From Panagrolaimus kolymaensis (taxonomy: Eukaryota > Nematoda > Chromadorea > Rhabditida > Panagrolaimidae), in the NCBI GenBank assembly GCA_028622995.1, contig JAJQJQ010000005.1, positions 6,696,001-6,760,000 of the forward strand: a stretch of DNA of 64,000 nt. Reading direction: 5' to 3'. The translations under genes were made by a program, and so were the position numbers. Shown in pieces: positions 24,480-35,793 of the stretch. The notes beneath the pieces were generated by a model. It saw only the letters and a program-made list of their open reading frames with translations, was not told the DNA's origin and did not search any database. Position 1 is the first letter of the stretch. Every line of letters begins with the position of its first letter.

Positions 24480-24949
24480 TTTCAATAAACTAAAAATTTG
24501 TAAAAATTTTCAATTTAAAATGTCCCAATAATAGTGACAAAATTAACACATCACAAAAAATAAGAAAAAAAACATCAACTACAGTAATTTGTGCAATATG
24601 AAAGGGTGATTGCAAACTCCAAAAGCAAAAATTTCAAACCGCAATCGATTAAACAACTTTCTTCTTGTTTAAAAAAACTCAAAATGGCCGACTTTTAATT
24701 ATGTCCATTTTTTGATAAGGCGATAAGAACAACACAAGACTACAACGCAAACTACATATTCTATGCCTTATTTTCTTAACTCAAGTCTTTGAATATTAAA
24801 AAAATAAATCAAAAAATTTATTTCAGTCAATCAATTGCAGTGACAAGAAAAGATAAATGGCAAAAAAAAATAATAAAAATATTTAACCCTGTTATATAAA
24901 TACAAGTATATCACATAAAATACAATAACCTCTAGCTAAAGGAATTTTA
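24480..24949. other. Spacer between VLCAD and MaoC hydratase genes
   Basis: A 470-bp AT-rich spacer between two same-strand genes. It is longer than a typical SL2-operon gap, so independent promoters are likely. No other feature seen. Confidence 0.45.
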
Positions 24950-27149
24950 TTAAACATCAAGAGGATGTTGGCGGACGAGGCCATGATTGCTGCATACATC
25001 ATTTGAAAGTTGCGCAAGAAGACTAACTTCAGTTTCATCGCTGGCATTTACCCGAGAAAGATTTTCTCGAACTCGGCGAACTGCTTGACGAACAAAAAGT
25101 TCAACGATTTTCTTTTCATGTGTATTTTCTGCTCCAGATTTAGAGAGGGAATATGTTGCACGGGAAAGAACGCAAACCATACTATAAATATCAATGGCAG
25201 CATTTGCAACTCGTGTAAGTTCGTATTGGCGATCTTAAAATAAATATTAAAAGAAATGTCATGGGTTTAAAGTAAAAAAAAACTAACCAATGACTCCTTT
25301 GCGATGTTTTGCTAATAAGGATTCAACGGTTTTTCCAAATTCTTTAACTACTGCTCCAACTTCATTAGCTTGACTTTTAAGATCAGGGTGAACGAGGGTA
25401 GTGAGTTCAGCTCCAGAACTATCACCAAGAGTTCGTCGTTTAACTTCACCAAATAAAGTGGAAAGCCCGCCACCTTTAATATCTTTTGCAAGCTAAAACA
25501 AATGCAATTATTTTTTTGCCACTTTGTCTAAAGCTTACTTGTTGGAGATGTTTTCCAGCGTGTTGAGCTCCAGTTAACGAAATAAAAAGTTTTAAAACAT
25601 CATTAGCTCCTTCAAAAATTCTGAAGATTCTTAAATCTCGAAGAACTCGTTCCAATCCTGTTTCAGTCATAAAACCCATACCACCATGAAGTTGAATGGC
25701 ATTATCACAAACAACCCAAGCATTATCTGATGCTGCAACTTTTCCAATAGCTGCTTCAAGTTGATAATCTAATACTCCTTTATCCATATTGGCTGCGAGC
25801 ATATAAACGATGGATTCAGTTGCATAATGACGAACAATCATATCCGCAAGTTTTTCTTGAACATCTCCAAATTCCATAATCTTTTTACCGAATTGAGTTC
25901 GAGATGAAACATGATCGATGGTTTTTTGAATACAGTATTTCATCGCGCCTAAAAATTTACTATTCTTTTATTTGCAGCAGGGCTTTAAATCTGTGAAGCT
26001 TTTCAGACTTTTTAGAAATAGCTAACAAAAAAATATCGTAAAAATATAAATCATAAATAATTACCGGTACATGCAGCGGGTATACCGAATCTTCCATTAT
26101 TTAGAATATTCATAGCAACTTTAAAACCATTTCCTTCACCACCAATGAGATTTTCTACGGGTACTTTACAATTATCAAAATGCACTTCAACAGTGTTGGA
26201 ACCCTTTATGCCCATTTTCTTTTCACCCGGCCCTGAAGTAACTCCACCGAAATCACGTTCAACAATGAAAGCAGAAACTTTGTCTTTGGTTGATCCATCA
26301 GCTTGTTTAACGGAAGTTTGGGCAAAGACAGTAAAGATTTGAGCAAAACCGCCGTTGCTAATCCAACATTTACCACCATTAATAACATAATGTTTGCCAT
26401 CAGGGGAAAGTTCAGCTCGGGTGCGAATTGACTAAAGTTATTAAAAATTAAGTAAAACCAAAGATAAAAGCCTCTCTTACATTAGCATCTGAGCCGCTTC
26501 CGGGTTCAGTTAAAGCGAAAGATGCAAATTTTCTTCCTGTTGCTAAATCGGGAAGATATTTTTTCTTTTGCGCTTCATTGCCATAAAGTAATATTCCTTT
26601 ATAACCAATAGATTGATGAGCACCCATCATAACTCCAAGTCCAAGGTCGTTCCCTCCAACAATTTCAGCAAGACGCGCCATTTGAGTATTGTTCATTCCT
26701 GCGCCTTCATACTCCTCAGGAACCAAAGCTCCAAAAGCACCAAGTTCAGCAAATTGTTTGATAACTTCTTCGGGGATTGATGCATTTTGATCGTTTCTAA
26801 AATTTGGTATAATAAGCTTTCAAAAGATTTTAAAAACTAACTTGAAAGGATTATTAACTTCTTCCAAGAATTTTTCAGTTGGTCCAAGAACCATTTGAAG
26901 CATTTCACGTCGTTCCTCCGTGAGATCGATAGGATATGGGAAAGCTTGTTCATAGATGGGCTTTCCACGGAATAAATTCATGCAAAATGATTTAGAATCT
27001 TCAGGGCGTAAAGCTTTTTGTGGAGTTTCTTCTTTTTTAGTAGCAGCAGCCGCAGCAGCTGTAGCTAAATATCTTGAAGCTCCATTGAATGGAACAACTC
27101 GAAGTTGATGAAAAGAAGAAAGTTTGCTAAGCATCTTCAGTTGCTTCAA
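24950..27149 (-). CDS. Very long-chain acyl-CoA dehydrogenase (ACADVL homolog)
   Basis: Six exons (26842-27149, 26481-26796, 26065-26431, 25539-25948, 25288-25492, 24950-25233) give 629 residues from the first ATG, or 624 from the second at 27134. The N-terminal ~60 residues are basic and Ala-rich, consistent with a mitochondrial presequence. The acyl-CoA dehydrogenase core shows [14 protein letters not shown], a flavin/substrate motif, [18 protein letters not shown], and [20 protein letters not shown]. The expected catalytic Glu lies in [12 protein letters not shown]. The ~170-residue C-terminal helical extension is the VLCAD/ACAD9 membrane-association domain, absent from the shorter soluble ACADs. 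It catalyses the first step of mitochondrial oxidation of long acyl-CoAs. Exon phases all agree. Confidence 0.95.
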
Positions 27150-28171
27150 ACGTTTTCTTGGCTATAAAAAAGTTTTGCTTGGTAAAGTACAGAAGATGAA
27201 CTCTTTTTTTAAAGCTGTTTTACTTCATGACACTTCCACATGTCTAGGATATTATTGTAAATGTTATTTTATACACAAATTTTGGGGTAAATAAAAATAT
27301 AAAACAGGCGAAGAAAAGATTGCTTTATTTTTTAAGATATATTAATGCACCAGTTTACTATTACGTTTTTTTTCGTTTTGCTTTTATCAGTATTTATTAC
27401 GCTAAATGTTTCCGCAGTAATTTTGCTTGGATTTTCTACAATTCAAAGATAAAAAAGAGAAACAATAAAAAAAAAAGCAATCGAAACAACAAAGAAATGT
27501 ACTCAAGATTTTGATTTTCACAGTTACGTTGCATAAAAATGTTCTCTTCTTCATTTCCTTCCTTGGCTGTATTTTTACACCCTTGGGGTATTTAAAGTTT
27601 TAATGAAAACTACGAGACTACTGAAACCGGTTGAAACCCTTGAGGACAACAAAAAAAGGAGAACAACATGGCGGCGGCGCCAGGCCTTAAACTTGACCCT
27701 GAGCGCCACTGTTGTTCCAGTTCAACAACATTGTATTGCTTTTGTTATCGAATCTTTTGTTGTTAAAATTGAAACAATCCATAAACAAAACATTGCATAT
27801 TTTACTTTCATTTTTCTTTTTTTTTACACTTTAGCTTCTTATTTTGGGTATTTGCCTTTAAGGAAAAATTTGCATTTGAATTTCATTTAATGTTTTATGT
27901 TTTTAATCCATAAAGCTTTATACCCTTAGGGAGTTTTAAAGCATGGATAATAATTGAGTGAATTGAGGGATAGAAAAAGCTCCACCCGTTTTCCGCTTTA
28001 AAACCCTTAGGGCTAAATATTATTATTTTGGGAACCTCTCCATTTTTTATTTTGGCATTTGCTTAAGGCATATTTTAACTTTCAAGAAATTGTGACTTCA
28101 TATGTTTTTAAAACATTTCATTTATTCCTTTTATTTGTCTCTTTTTTATAGAAGGCTGGGAATTAACCATA
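27150..28171. other. Divergent promoter region between VLCAD and zinc-finger genes
   Basis: Contains a short GC-rich patch near 27670-27710 in otherwise AT-rich DNA. It also holds three CCCTTRGGG palindromes (27580, 27923, 28004), each close to a TTTAAAG/CTTTAAA block. A 95-codon frame at 27603-27890 is not convincingly coding. The region may hold regulatory sites for one or both flanking genes. Confidence 0.4.
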
Positions 28172-29840
28172 ATGTCAACAATTTGTAAGCGATCCAGTCT
28201 CATTGCAATTGTGAATAGGCTTTACATGAATGCAAATAATGATCAAGTCGATGATGATGCCGCTTCAAAGGAAAGTGAAGTTGAAGAAGCTGTAACAACC
28301 CCAAATTCCATAGTTGTTTCAAGAGAAGAATGTATCAGCCCAAAAAGTGACAAAATAATCTCGAAGGTAAGAATTAAATTTTCAATTTACTTGTCTGACA
28401 CTAAAAACGTATTCGTAGCTTACTTTTGGTTTTAAAATACCGCGAATGATAGACTAAAAAAATAATGATTTGCTTTATATATATTTTTCAAGTTACTTTC
28501 AGCCATCGTCCACAACCCACATAATTCCTCTCTCATCTGAAATTGGTTCAAATGGTATTAATGCAGTTGGTGGATGTCGACAATGCTCTCGAACCTTTTC
28601 TGATCGTTTAAGCCTTATACATCATTTTGTTGACCATTTTCCTTCTATTTTCTATAGCTTTGAATCTTCGTCGCTTTCTTCGTCAGCGTTAATGCCCATT
28701 ATGCCTACAGCTACAAGCTCATCAGCCTTAGGCATTTCAAGCGTTTCAAAAAAAATTCATCCACAAAATTCTTTTTTAAAAAATAATGGTGGACAACAAT
28801 ATGCCTCAGGGATTCAGTCAATGATGTTTTTTCCTTTAGTTTCTTTAAATAATAATAATCATAATCGACAACAACCACCAATCCATCATTCATCTCAGAA
28901 GCTACAGCAACATACAAGGATAAAGGAAGCTACAAAATTAGTTGAAGTTATTTCAAAAAAGAATAAAGTTCCCAAAGATTCAAAACCTAAAAATGTTGAG
29001 AAAGGAAAAGAAAGCAAAGAATTAAATAGTCGATTTACGGATTTTAATAAAACTGGCAATGATTTACCATATGATATGTGTCCACATTGTTGTCAAACTT
29101 TCGCCGATCATGAAATGTATTTTGAACATTTAAAAACTCATGAAACACCTGTAAGACTTTTCATCAAATGATTAAATTATTTAGAGTCAAAAAGCATTTT
29201 TAGATTATTTCTCTTGGAGATTCAATGACTTCTGAAAGTCCATTAAAATGTGAATATTGTGATCTTCGATTTAGTAATGAATATCTTTTAAAAGAACACA
29301 AAAAAATTCATTGTCGAATTTGTTCAATTTGTTCCAAAACTTTGATGACTGCTTTTGATTTAAATCTTCATATGGGCATTCATTCTGGTTTCAGTTATGA
29401 TTGTAAAGATTGCGGTCGATGCTTTCCCGATAGAAAAACTCTTGCGATGCATAATAAAATGCATCGAAGTGATTTGAGCACTCCTGATTCGGATGTAAGT
29501 TCTTTATTTTTTGATATTTTTCAAATTAAAATGAGATTTTTAGGAAGAAAAAAACAACCAAAAACCAACAACATTTTTAAAAGAAAATGTTAAAAAAGTA
29601 GGCAATCTTATTTTCTTCCTCAAGTTTTATAAAATTTGCCTTTTTTAGTCTAAAATCGAGAAACCTTCGACAATTGTTGCTGCCGCTGCGGAAGATAAAC
29701 CTGAATCATTTTTTAAAAGCAATCCATATTTTGAAAATATTTTTAAGCAAAACACTAGAAAGCGGAGACAACGAGTCAATCGAAATAGCGGCAGTGGCAT
29801 TGATGAAACTGTTGAAAAGAAAAAATTGCGAAATGCTTAA
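28172..29840 (+). CDS. C2H2 zinc-finger protein (five fingers)
   Basis: Five exons (28172-28366, 28503-29150, 29204-29494, 29544-29597, 29649-29840) encode 459 residues. Fingers read C-x2-C-x12-H-x3/4-H: CRQCSRTFSDRLSLIHHF (residue ~90), CPHCCQTFADHEMYFEHL (~260), CEYCDLRFSNEYLLKEHK, CSICSKTLMTAFDLNLHM and CKDCGRCFPDRKTLAMHN. The spacer between fingers 1 and 2 is Ser/Asn/Gln/His-rich and disordered. The C-terminus has a KRRQR cluster and KKKLR, likely nuclear localisation signals. Probably a DNA-binding regulator; targets unknown and no ortholog named with confidence. Start chosen as the ATG following a TTTTATAG that could be a trans-splice acceptor. Confidence 0.85.
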
Positions 29841-30595
29841 TTAGTTAATTAATTTAAAAGAAAAGATCTCATTAGATTTTACCAATAAAATTATACAATA
29901 ATAAATGACAAATGCTTTAATTGTAACCAGGAATTAATTTCTCGAAAAAAAAAATTGTAATACTACAAAGTCCGCATTAGAAAAAAGAATCTTCCACTTT
30001 GGTATATTAACGTCTTCAAACATTTAGTTGCCCTGATAATAAGTGAAGCAGAAACTATAGTTGACTCGAAATCGTAATAAATAAATTACCATGATGGAAA
30101 ATTTGATAATAACTCAAGAGTTAATAATTAATAAATTAAAGATGTTCAGATATTTTATTTCCAAATTTTTATAAATATTAGTGAATTAAGACATTTAAAA
30201 AAATCTCTTTTTTCTCAAACCTTTCATTATCTGAAAACTGAAAAACTTTATCTTTTTATTTTGCTAAATATTTTGTAATTTTTTCAAACAAAAATAAAAA
30301 GATTAAAGTATATTTGATTACTGTTGTTACCCAAACATACAGTTTAAAAAGCCAACATCAATTGAAAGCCAAATTTTATTAATAAAAACCGATGAATAGA
30401 ATTTTACGTCAATGTTTGTTTAAGTAATCCTTTTCATTTGCTTAGTAATATTCATTTATTCTTTGTTTAAAATTCTTTTCTGTTCTGAAATAAAAAAATA
30501 ATATTTGGACAGGAAATCGCTCATCGTTATTAACAAAAGTTAAAAGCTATACAAAACCAAATATATTTTTCATTTTTAGCTTTCTCATCTTAGCA
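29841..30595. other. Intergenic between zinc-finger and chemoreceptor genes
   Basis: AT-rich; AATAAA-type signals after the zinc-finger stop. No gene seen. Confidence 0.45.
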
Positions 30596-31773
30596 ATGTC
30601 TTCTGAAGTTGAGATGAAGCGCCCAATAATTGATTTGAGAGAAATATTAGAAATTAGCGATGGTACTCTTTCCGTCGCTGGTTTAATTTTGAATGTTTTA
30701 TTATTATATTTAATAATAAAGAAAACTGGTCAACGATTAAAACAATATCGAAGGATTTTACTTCAAAATTGTATCGTTGATATTATTTATAATTGTACGA
30801 ATACCGTAACCAGAACCGTAAGCTTTTTTGCTTAGTAAAGTTTCAAACTAGAAACAAAAACATTTTCAGCAAACGGAATACAAGGATGGAAACTTTTTTC
30901 TTATCATGACAGGTATTTTTGGACATGTATCTTCACCATATAATAATATTTTAATTTGTTCATGGATTTTTGGACTTTATTTATGTGTTACTTCTCTTCC
31001 AGTTCAATTTGTTTATAGATATTTTTTAATTGTAAAAGGTATTAAAGTTACTGGAAGGCAATATATTGTAATGTTGCTTGCTTCATTAATTCCACCTTTA
31101 ATTCATGTTTGTTATTCCTTCTACACTTTTTGGCCACAAGAACCAATATTTAGCCTAAAACAAAAAATGCTGGAGGCGGATGTCTTTTATTATCGAGAAA
31201 TTCCAAGCTTCATTACCGCTGATATACGTTATTGGCAATTAAGCGGATTATTTTTTTATTGTTATTTTTTGATATTTGTTTCATATTCAATTGTAATTTG
31301 GGCAAATTATAAAGTTTGGAAGCATTTAAAAATTATGGAAGTTCATATGTCTATGCAAACTCGAGGTGTCCATCAACAAATGACTCGAACTCTCATTGTC
31401 CAAGTAAATATTTTTTTTACTATTTTTTTGCAAAATTTAAGTATTAATATTTTTTTAGGCTACTCTTCCTTTAGTTGTTTGCTTTTTTCCCATTGGGCTT
31501 ACAGTAACGATGGTCTTTCTTCGTGCAAGTCCACCAGGGCTTGGAATATGTGTTTCACTTTTATTATCTTGGATTCCAGCAGCTAATTCTATTATGACAA
31601 TTCTAACTGTGAAATCATATCGCAACACTTTGACAGAATATTTTAGTTTGTGCTTCAGAAAGCATCAAACTGCACCAACAGCAAATATTTTTGCAACTAC
31701 AACTACTAGATTAGTTAGTAAAACTAATAATATCACGGATCTTCAAAATGTTTCAAGCTTTGTTAGTTATTAA
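30596..31773 (+). CDS. Serpentine 7TM chemoreceptor (Str/Srd superfamily)
   Basis: Three exons (30596-30817, 30870-31403, 31459-31773) encode 356 residues with about seven hydrophobic segments. TM1 is SVAGLILNVLLLYLIIKKT. The TM3 region reads ILICSWIFGLYLCVTSLPVQ then FVYRYFLIVKG, the FxYRY-type motif of nematode Str-superfamily receptors. TM7 reads SLLLSWIPAANSIMTILTVK followed by SYRNTL, the typical (I)xPxxDPxxT.xxxxxYR end of Srd/Str proteins with the Asp replaced. Such receptors sit in sensory cilia and signal through G proteins. Length is normal for the family. The ligand is unknown. Confidence 0.88.
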
Positions 31774-31968
31774 CAACTTTAAAAGGCTTTTTTATAATTT
31801 TTTTAACTTTTACATACTCGATTTTGTTTTTGTGTTTTATCATAGTTTTCTTCTTTAATAATTTCTCACAATATGTGTTTTGGTTTTTTGCTTCTTCCTT
31901 TTCTTAGCTTGCAATTCTAACATAATCTTTTAAAAAAACTTTCCTTCCATCTTCATTATTTACTAACA

Positions 31969-32437
31969 ATGTACATATTTATTCCTTTAATGTTACTTTG
32001 TAAATATCTTTTTTACTTGCTCATAGCAGTATAATTTTTTTCATTCGATTTACATATTTCTTTAAAATAGTGCTTATTGAAGTTTATATATTTTTAAGTG
32101 CATTTATTATTTCAATAATATTATCAACTTCACTTTCTACAGGTAAACCTTTTCAAAAAAAAAATAAGGATGTCAAAAACACATTTTTCAAGTCACCCTT
32201 TTCGTCATTGTCTTACGTGCATTTTTCACATTTCGTTTTACCTGGAAGCTTAGCGCTGGTGGTTAGCGCGTTTGCATATCATAAAGAGCAGTGATGCTTT
32301 TATTAATAATTTTTGTTGTTACAGCAAATAATATGTATAAATTAATGTGTTTTAAATGCAATATGCCTCATGAATGTTCGAATGGTTTTTTGTTATGGAG
32401 TTATTGCGTTAAATCAGTTTCAATATGGTGTACCTAA
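31969..32437 (+). CDS. Possible small secreted cysteine-rich protein
   Basis: A three-exon model (31969-31999, 32071-32142, 32325-32437) joins in phase and ends in TAA. It yields about 71 residues: a long hydrophobic leader (MYIFIPLMLL then LIEVYIFLSAFIISIILSTS), STANNMYKL, then MCFKCNMPHECSNG and LLWSYCVKSVSIWC. The CxxCx5C pattern resembles the start of Ly6/three-finger or other small secreted nematode proteins. The start could also be the ATG at 31990, and further 3' exons are possible. Frame agreement across two introns supports it, but there is no clear homolog. Confidence 0.4.
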
Positions 32438-32841
32438 AGTTTTACAAAGTGAATTTTGTTGCACTCAATTCGAAACTTGAAACTAGAAAATAGACAAAAC
32501 AAAAATGCTTGGATTTTATTTTTGCAGACATTTATCTTTTACTTGTGCTTTTAAAAATTTAGTATACGTGATTTTTTGAACCCATTTTTACAAAAAAGAA
32601 ATAAAGAATAATCAAAAGAACTTGTTCATTGCAACAAAAAAACAACGTGTGTTTGTGTCTTTCGCTGCTTTCTGTGTTTGGAACATTATCTATTTTTTTA
32701 TTCAGTCGTTTTCCCTTTTTAAAGGGCTTTTTAGTTTAACGATAAAATTTTAGTCGAAAAAAGTCGGAAGAAATAAAAAGAAACGCTATTTTTTTTATAT
32801 TTTTGTAGCACGTTTTGTATATTTCTGTAGAGAGATTAAAT
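32438..32841. other. Intergenic before SQOR gene
   Basis: AT-rich upstream region of the SQOR gene. No feature recognised. Confidence 0.4.
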
Positions 32842-34631
32842 ATGAAACTTTCGCAAAAACTCTTTCAAGGTCGGTTTTTTTGTATAGCGTTTAAAAAACT
32901 AATCAATTGATTTTAAAAATAAAAGACTGGTTTGTGGTCCCATTTTTATATTTCAATGAAAGTGAAAAATAAATTTAGAGTCTTTTTATACAATGCTTAC
33001 AAAAATAGTTAAGCTAATCCCGAATATAAGTGTAGTCGGGGTAATTGTGAGCATGCCATTTTGGTCTTTAGATTTTTTTCCCTTTCCAACATCCTTTAAA
33101 AAAGTTTCTACTTAATGGATTTTTTTAGAAAGCTACAAACTTGCTATCGTTGGTGGTGGCTCCGCTGGAACTGCGGTTGCTTCATATTTTTCTAGAATTC
33201 TTGGTAGCAATAAAATTGTTTTAATTGAACCACGAAAAGTAAGCGGTTACTTAGTGTGAAACAGTTTAAAAATTTTTAACTTCAGCAACATTATTATCAA
33301 CCCGGTTTCACCCTCGTTGGAGGTGGGTTTATGACTTTAGAGCAACTCATTCGATCAGAAGATTCATTAATTCCTAAAAATGTTAAGTGGTTGCAATCAG
33401 CTGTTGAAGAATTTAAACCCCAAGAAAACAAGCTTCATCTACAGTAAGTTGATATTAACTTTTTGCGAAATATTAAAAGATGTCGATTCAGGGATGATTC
33501 CACAGTAAATTATGATTTCTTGGTTATTGCGACCGGCTTGGAATTACGATATGATATTGTAAGTTTTAAAATCTTTTTAACATCTTCAAATTGGAATGTT
33601 TCAGGTTCACGGTCTTCCAGAAGCACTCGATACACCAGGAGTTTGTTCAATTTATAACCCAAAATATGCAGAAAAAACATTTAAAGAAATTTCAAATTTT
33701 TCTAAAGGCAAAGCAGTTTTCACATTTCCAAATACTCCAATAAAATGCGCTGGAGCTCCGCAAAAAATTTGTTATATCGCAGAGGATTATTGGCGTCGAC
33801 ATGGAAAAAGAGATGGCATCGAAATTTCCTACAACACTTCACTTGGAAAAATTTTTGGTGTAGAAAAATATGCCAATGCTTTAATGGAAATTGTTAAATC
33901 GCGAAATATTAATTTAAATACAAGATATAATTTAATTAAAGTTGATTCCGATAAAAAAATTGCAACATTTGAAATGCTGAATGATGCTTCTCAACCTACT
34001 GGAGAAAAAAGGGATATGGACGTGAGTTTAAGTAACTAACTACATATTATGTTAGCATAAGGTCTTTATTTTATAGTATGATTTGCTCCATGTTGGACCA
34101 CCATGTTCACCAATTGAGCCTTTAATGAAAGCGGCTGAAGCCAAAAACGGTTTAGTTGATGCAAAAGGATGGGTTTCAGTTAATTCCCAAACCCTTCAAG
34201 CCACAAATTTCAATAATGTTTTTGCCATTGGTGATTGTGCAAATACCCCCAATGCTAAAACTGCTGCAGCTGTTTGTAAGTGCTATTGATTCGTAAAATT
34301 TTATTGCTAAATACTAAAATTTTTAGCTAGTCAATTTCGAGCATTAAAAACAAATCTTAAAGATGCAATGGAAAATCGCAAACTTTCTGCAGTTTACGAT
34401 GGCTATGCTTCATGTCCACTTGTTGTGTCATCAAATCGGGTGATTTTAGCTGAATTTACTCCCGATGGCCCATTAGAAACTTTTCCATTTAGTCAAGCAA
34501 AACCTTTATGGATTTCATATTTAATGAAACGATATCTCATGCCATTTTTATATTGGAATTTTTTAGTTAAAGGTTATTGGAATGGACCAAAAACTATCAG
34601 AAAATTATTACATTTTGGATTTTCAAAATAA
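32842..34631 (+). CDS. Sulfide:quinone oxidoreductase, mitochondrial (SQOR/SQRD)
   Basis: Seven exons (32842-32869, 33129-33238, 33286-33443, 33492-33558, 33605-34021, 34077-34275, 34327-34631) encode 427 residues. A short leader MKLSQKLFQ precedes the FAD Rossmann motif LAIVGGGSAGTAVASYF. The first redox cysteine lies in TPIKCAGAPQKICYIAEDYW and the second in VFAIGDCANTPNAKTAAAV, matching the cysteine pair of animal SQORs. The C-terminal helices (WISYLMKRYLMPFLYWNF) fit the membrane anchor. The enzyme oxidises H2S at the inner mitochondrial membrane and passes electrons to (rhodo)quinone. The first 28-nt exon was chosen because it alone restores frame into exon 2; its GTCGGT donor is unusual. 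Confidence 0.92.
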
Positions 34632-35055
34632 AAAAAACTTAAAAAATGCATTTTTTCAAATTATTATAATACTAGAATGTCCGCCGGCCTCCGGCCTGCA
34701 TGAAACTTGTTTTATGTAAATTAAAATGCTTTCATTTTATTTTACTTGAAGTTTGAATCAAAATCACATTAATGCTAATTTTTTCATTTATTTTGCACTT
34801 TTCTCATGATCGATTTCCGAGCTCGCACGAACACACAATGAAAATTTATTATAACTAGGCAAGAAGCGTCCCTTCGGGCCGCCATGATGCTTGTTCCATT
34901 GCATGATAAAAATGTAAGATCTCTTTCTTTTTATAACTTGTTTTTCAATCGCAATGTACATATATAGGCTCAATATCTAAGTACAACTTCAAAGTATTAT
35001 TTATTATTACAATTACATTTTAAAACATATATATTAAATAAGTAAAATCGAAAAA
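34632..35055. other. Intergenic with two Helitron-like terminal hairpins
   Basis: On the minus strand two GC-rich hairpins are each followed by CTAG-T. One is at 34672-34697 (stem GCCGG/CCGGC, CTAG at 34672-34675). The other is at 34855-34880 (stem CCC/GGG around TTC, CTAG at 34855-34858). Hairpin plus CTRR followed by T is the classical 3' end of Helitrons, and the orientation matches the Helitron-type frame at 35.7-36.7 kb. Element boundaries were not fixed. Confidence 0.45.
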
Positions 35056-35793
35056 TTAAATTTTCTTATTACGGAGGCTTTTCTTTTCATTTTCTTTAGT
35101 TGAAGGTGCATAAGCTGAGCCAGCAGAAATATGTGGATCCCGAACGATTGCATCATTAACATTTTGAAATTGAAGAGCAGCAGCAGGATATGCTTGAGGA
35201 TGAGCAACGGGATTAGCTTGAGGTGCAGCAGCAGGAATTGCTTTAGGTGCAACAGCAGGAGTTGCTTGAGGTGGAGCAGCAGGATTTGCTTGAGGTGGAG
35301 CAGCAGGATTTGTCTGAGGAAGAGGAGCAACATAAGAAGAAGGTTGTTCAGGAACAGGCACTACAACAATTTGAGGATGTGTCGGCGGAAGAATAGATGC
35401 CATTTGGTTGATATCGACATGTTCATAACGATGACCAATAAGGATGAACGTCATATCTAAAAAATTCAACGTTTTAGTAGCAAATAAAAAGAAAAACTTA
35501 CCTATTTTAACCATATCACCATCAATAATAACAATGTCATGAACTTTGAGATCAGGCGCAGTTTTCATTTCAACTTCAAGAGCTTTGCCATCATAGTCAC
35601 CAAGCATAAAAGCAAAACCATTGCCATCGCGTTGAGGTAAAGTTGAAACAGCACCACGAACCTTGACATTTGTCTTTTGCAATTGAAGAAGACCAAAATT
35701 TTTGATAATATTTGGAGCACCAAGAGAAAACACTACATCAATTTTTGTTTTGGAAGTGGTGTGGACTTCGATATCAAGATCATCAGGTCGCAT
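35056..35793 (-). CDS. Hypothetical protein with Pro/Ala repeat, next to Helitron ORF
   Basis: Exons 35502-35793 and 35056-35456 join in phase to give 230 residues. The N-terminal ~120 residues (VKVRGAVSTLPQRDGNGFAF, MLGDYDGKALEVEMK, HDIVIIDGDMVKID) alternate beta-type strands in a way that recalls an OB fold. The C-terminal half holds degenerate repeats of the type PQANPAAPPQATPAV and a basic end (SLRNKKI). Its first 61 nt overlap the end of the Helitron-like frame in another frame, so the two may once have been a single ORF. Helitrons sometimes carry RPA-like OB-fold proteins; that identity here is speculative. Confidence 0.5.
   Translation of the reverse strand: MRPDDLDIEVHTTSKTKIDVVFSLGAPNIIKNFGLLQLQKTNVKVRGAVSTLPQRDGNGFAFMLGDYDGKALEVEMKTAPDLKVHDIVIIDGDMVKIGKFFFLFATKTLNFLDMTFILIGHRYEHVDINQMASILPPTHPQIVVVPVPEQPSSYVAPLPQTNPAAPPQANPAAPPQATPAVAPKAIPAAAPQANPVAHPQAYPAAALQFQNVNDAIVRDPHISAGSAYAPSTKENEKKSLRNKKI

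Noticed and set aside
32245..32315. tRNA-like D-arm sequence (GCGCTGGTGGTTAGCGCG)
   Set aside because: The A-box-like part is present, but there is no TpsiC (GGTTCGA) arm or acceptor pairing downstream; probably chance within an intron.
32842..34631. Horizontal transfer of SQOR from bacteria
   Set aside because: Seven exons, animal-type cysteine motifs and normal base composition; SQOR is native to animals.
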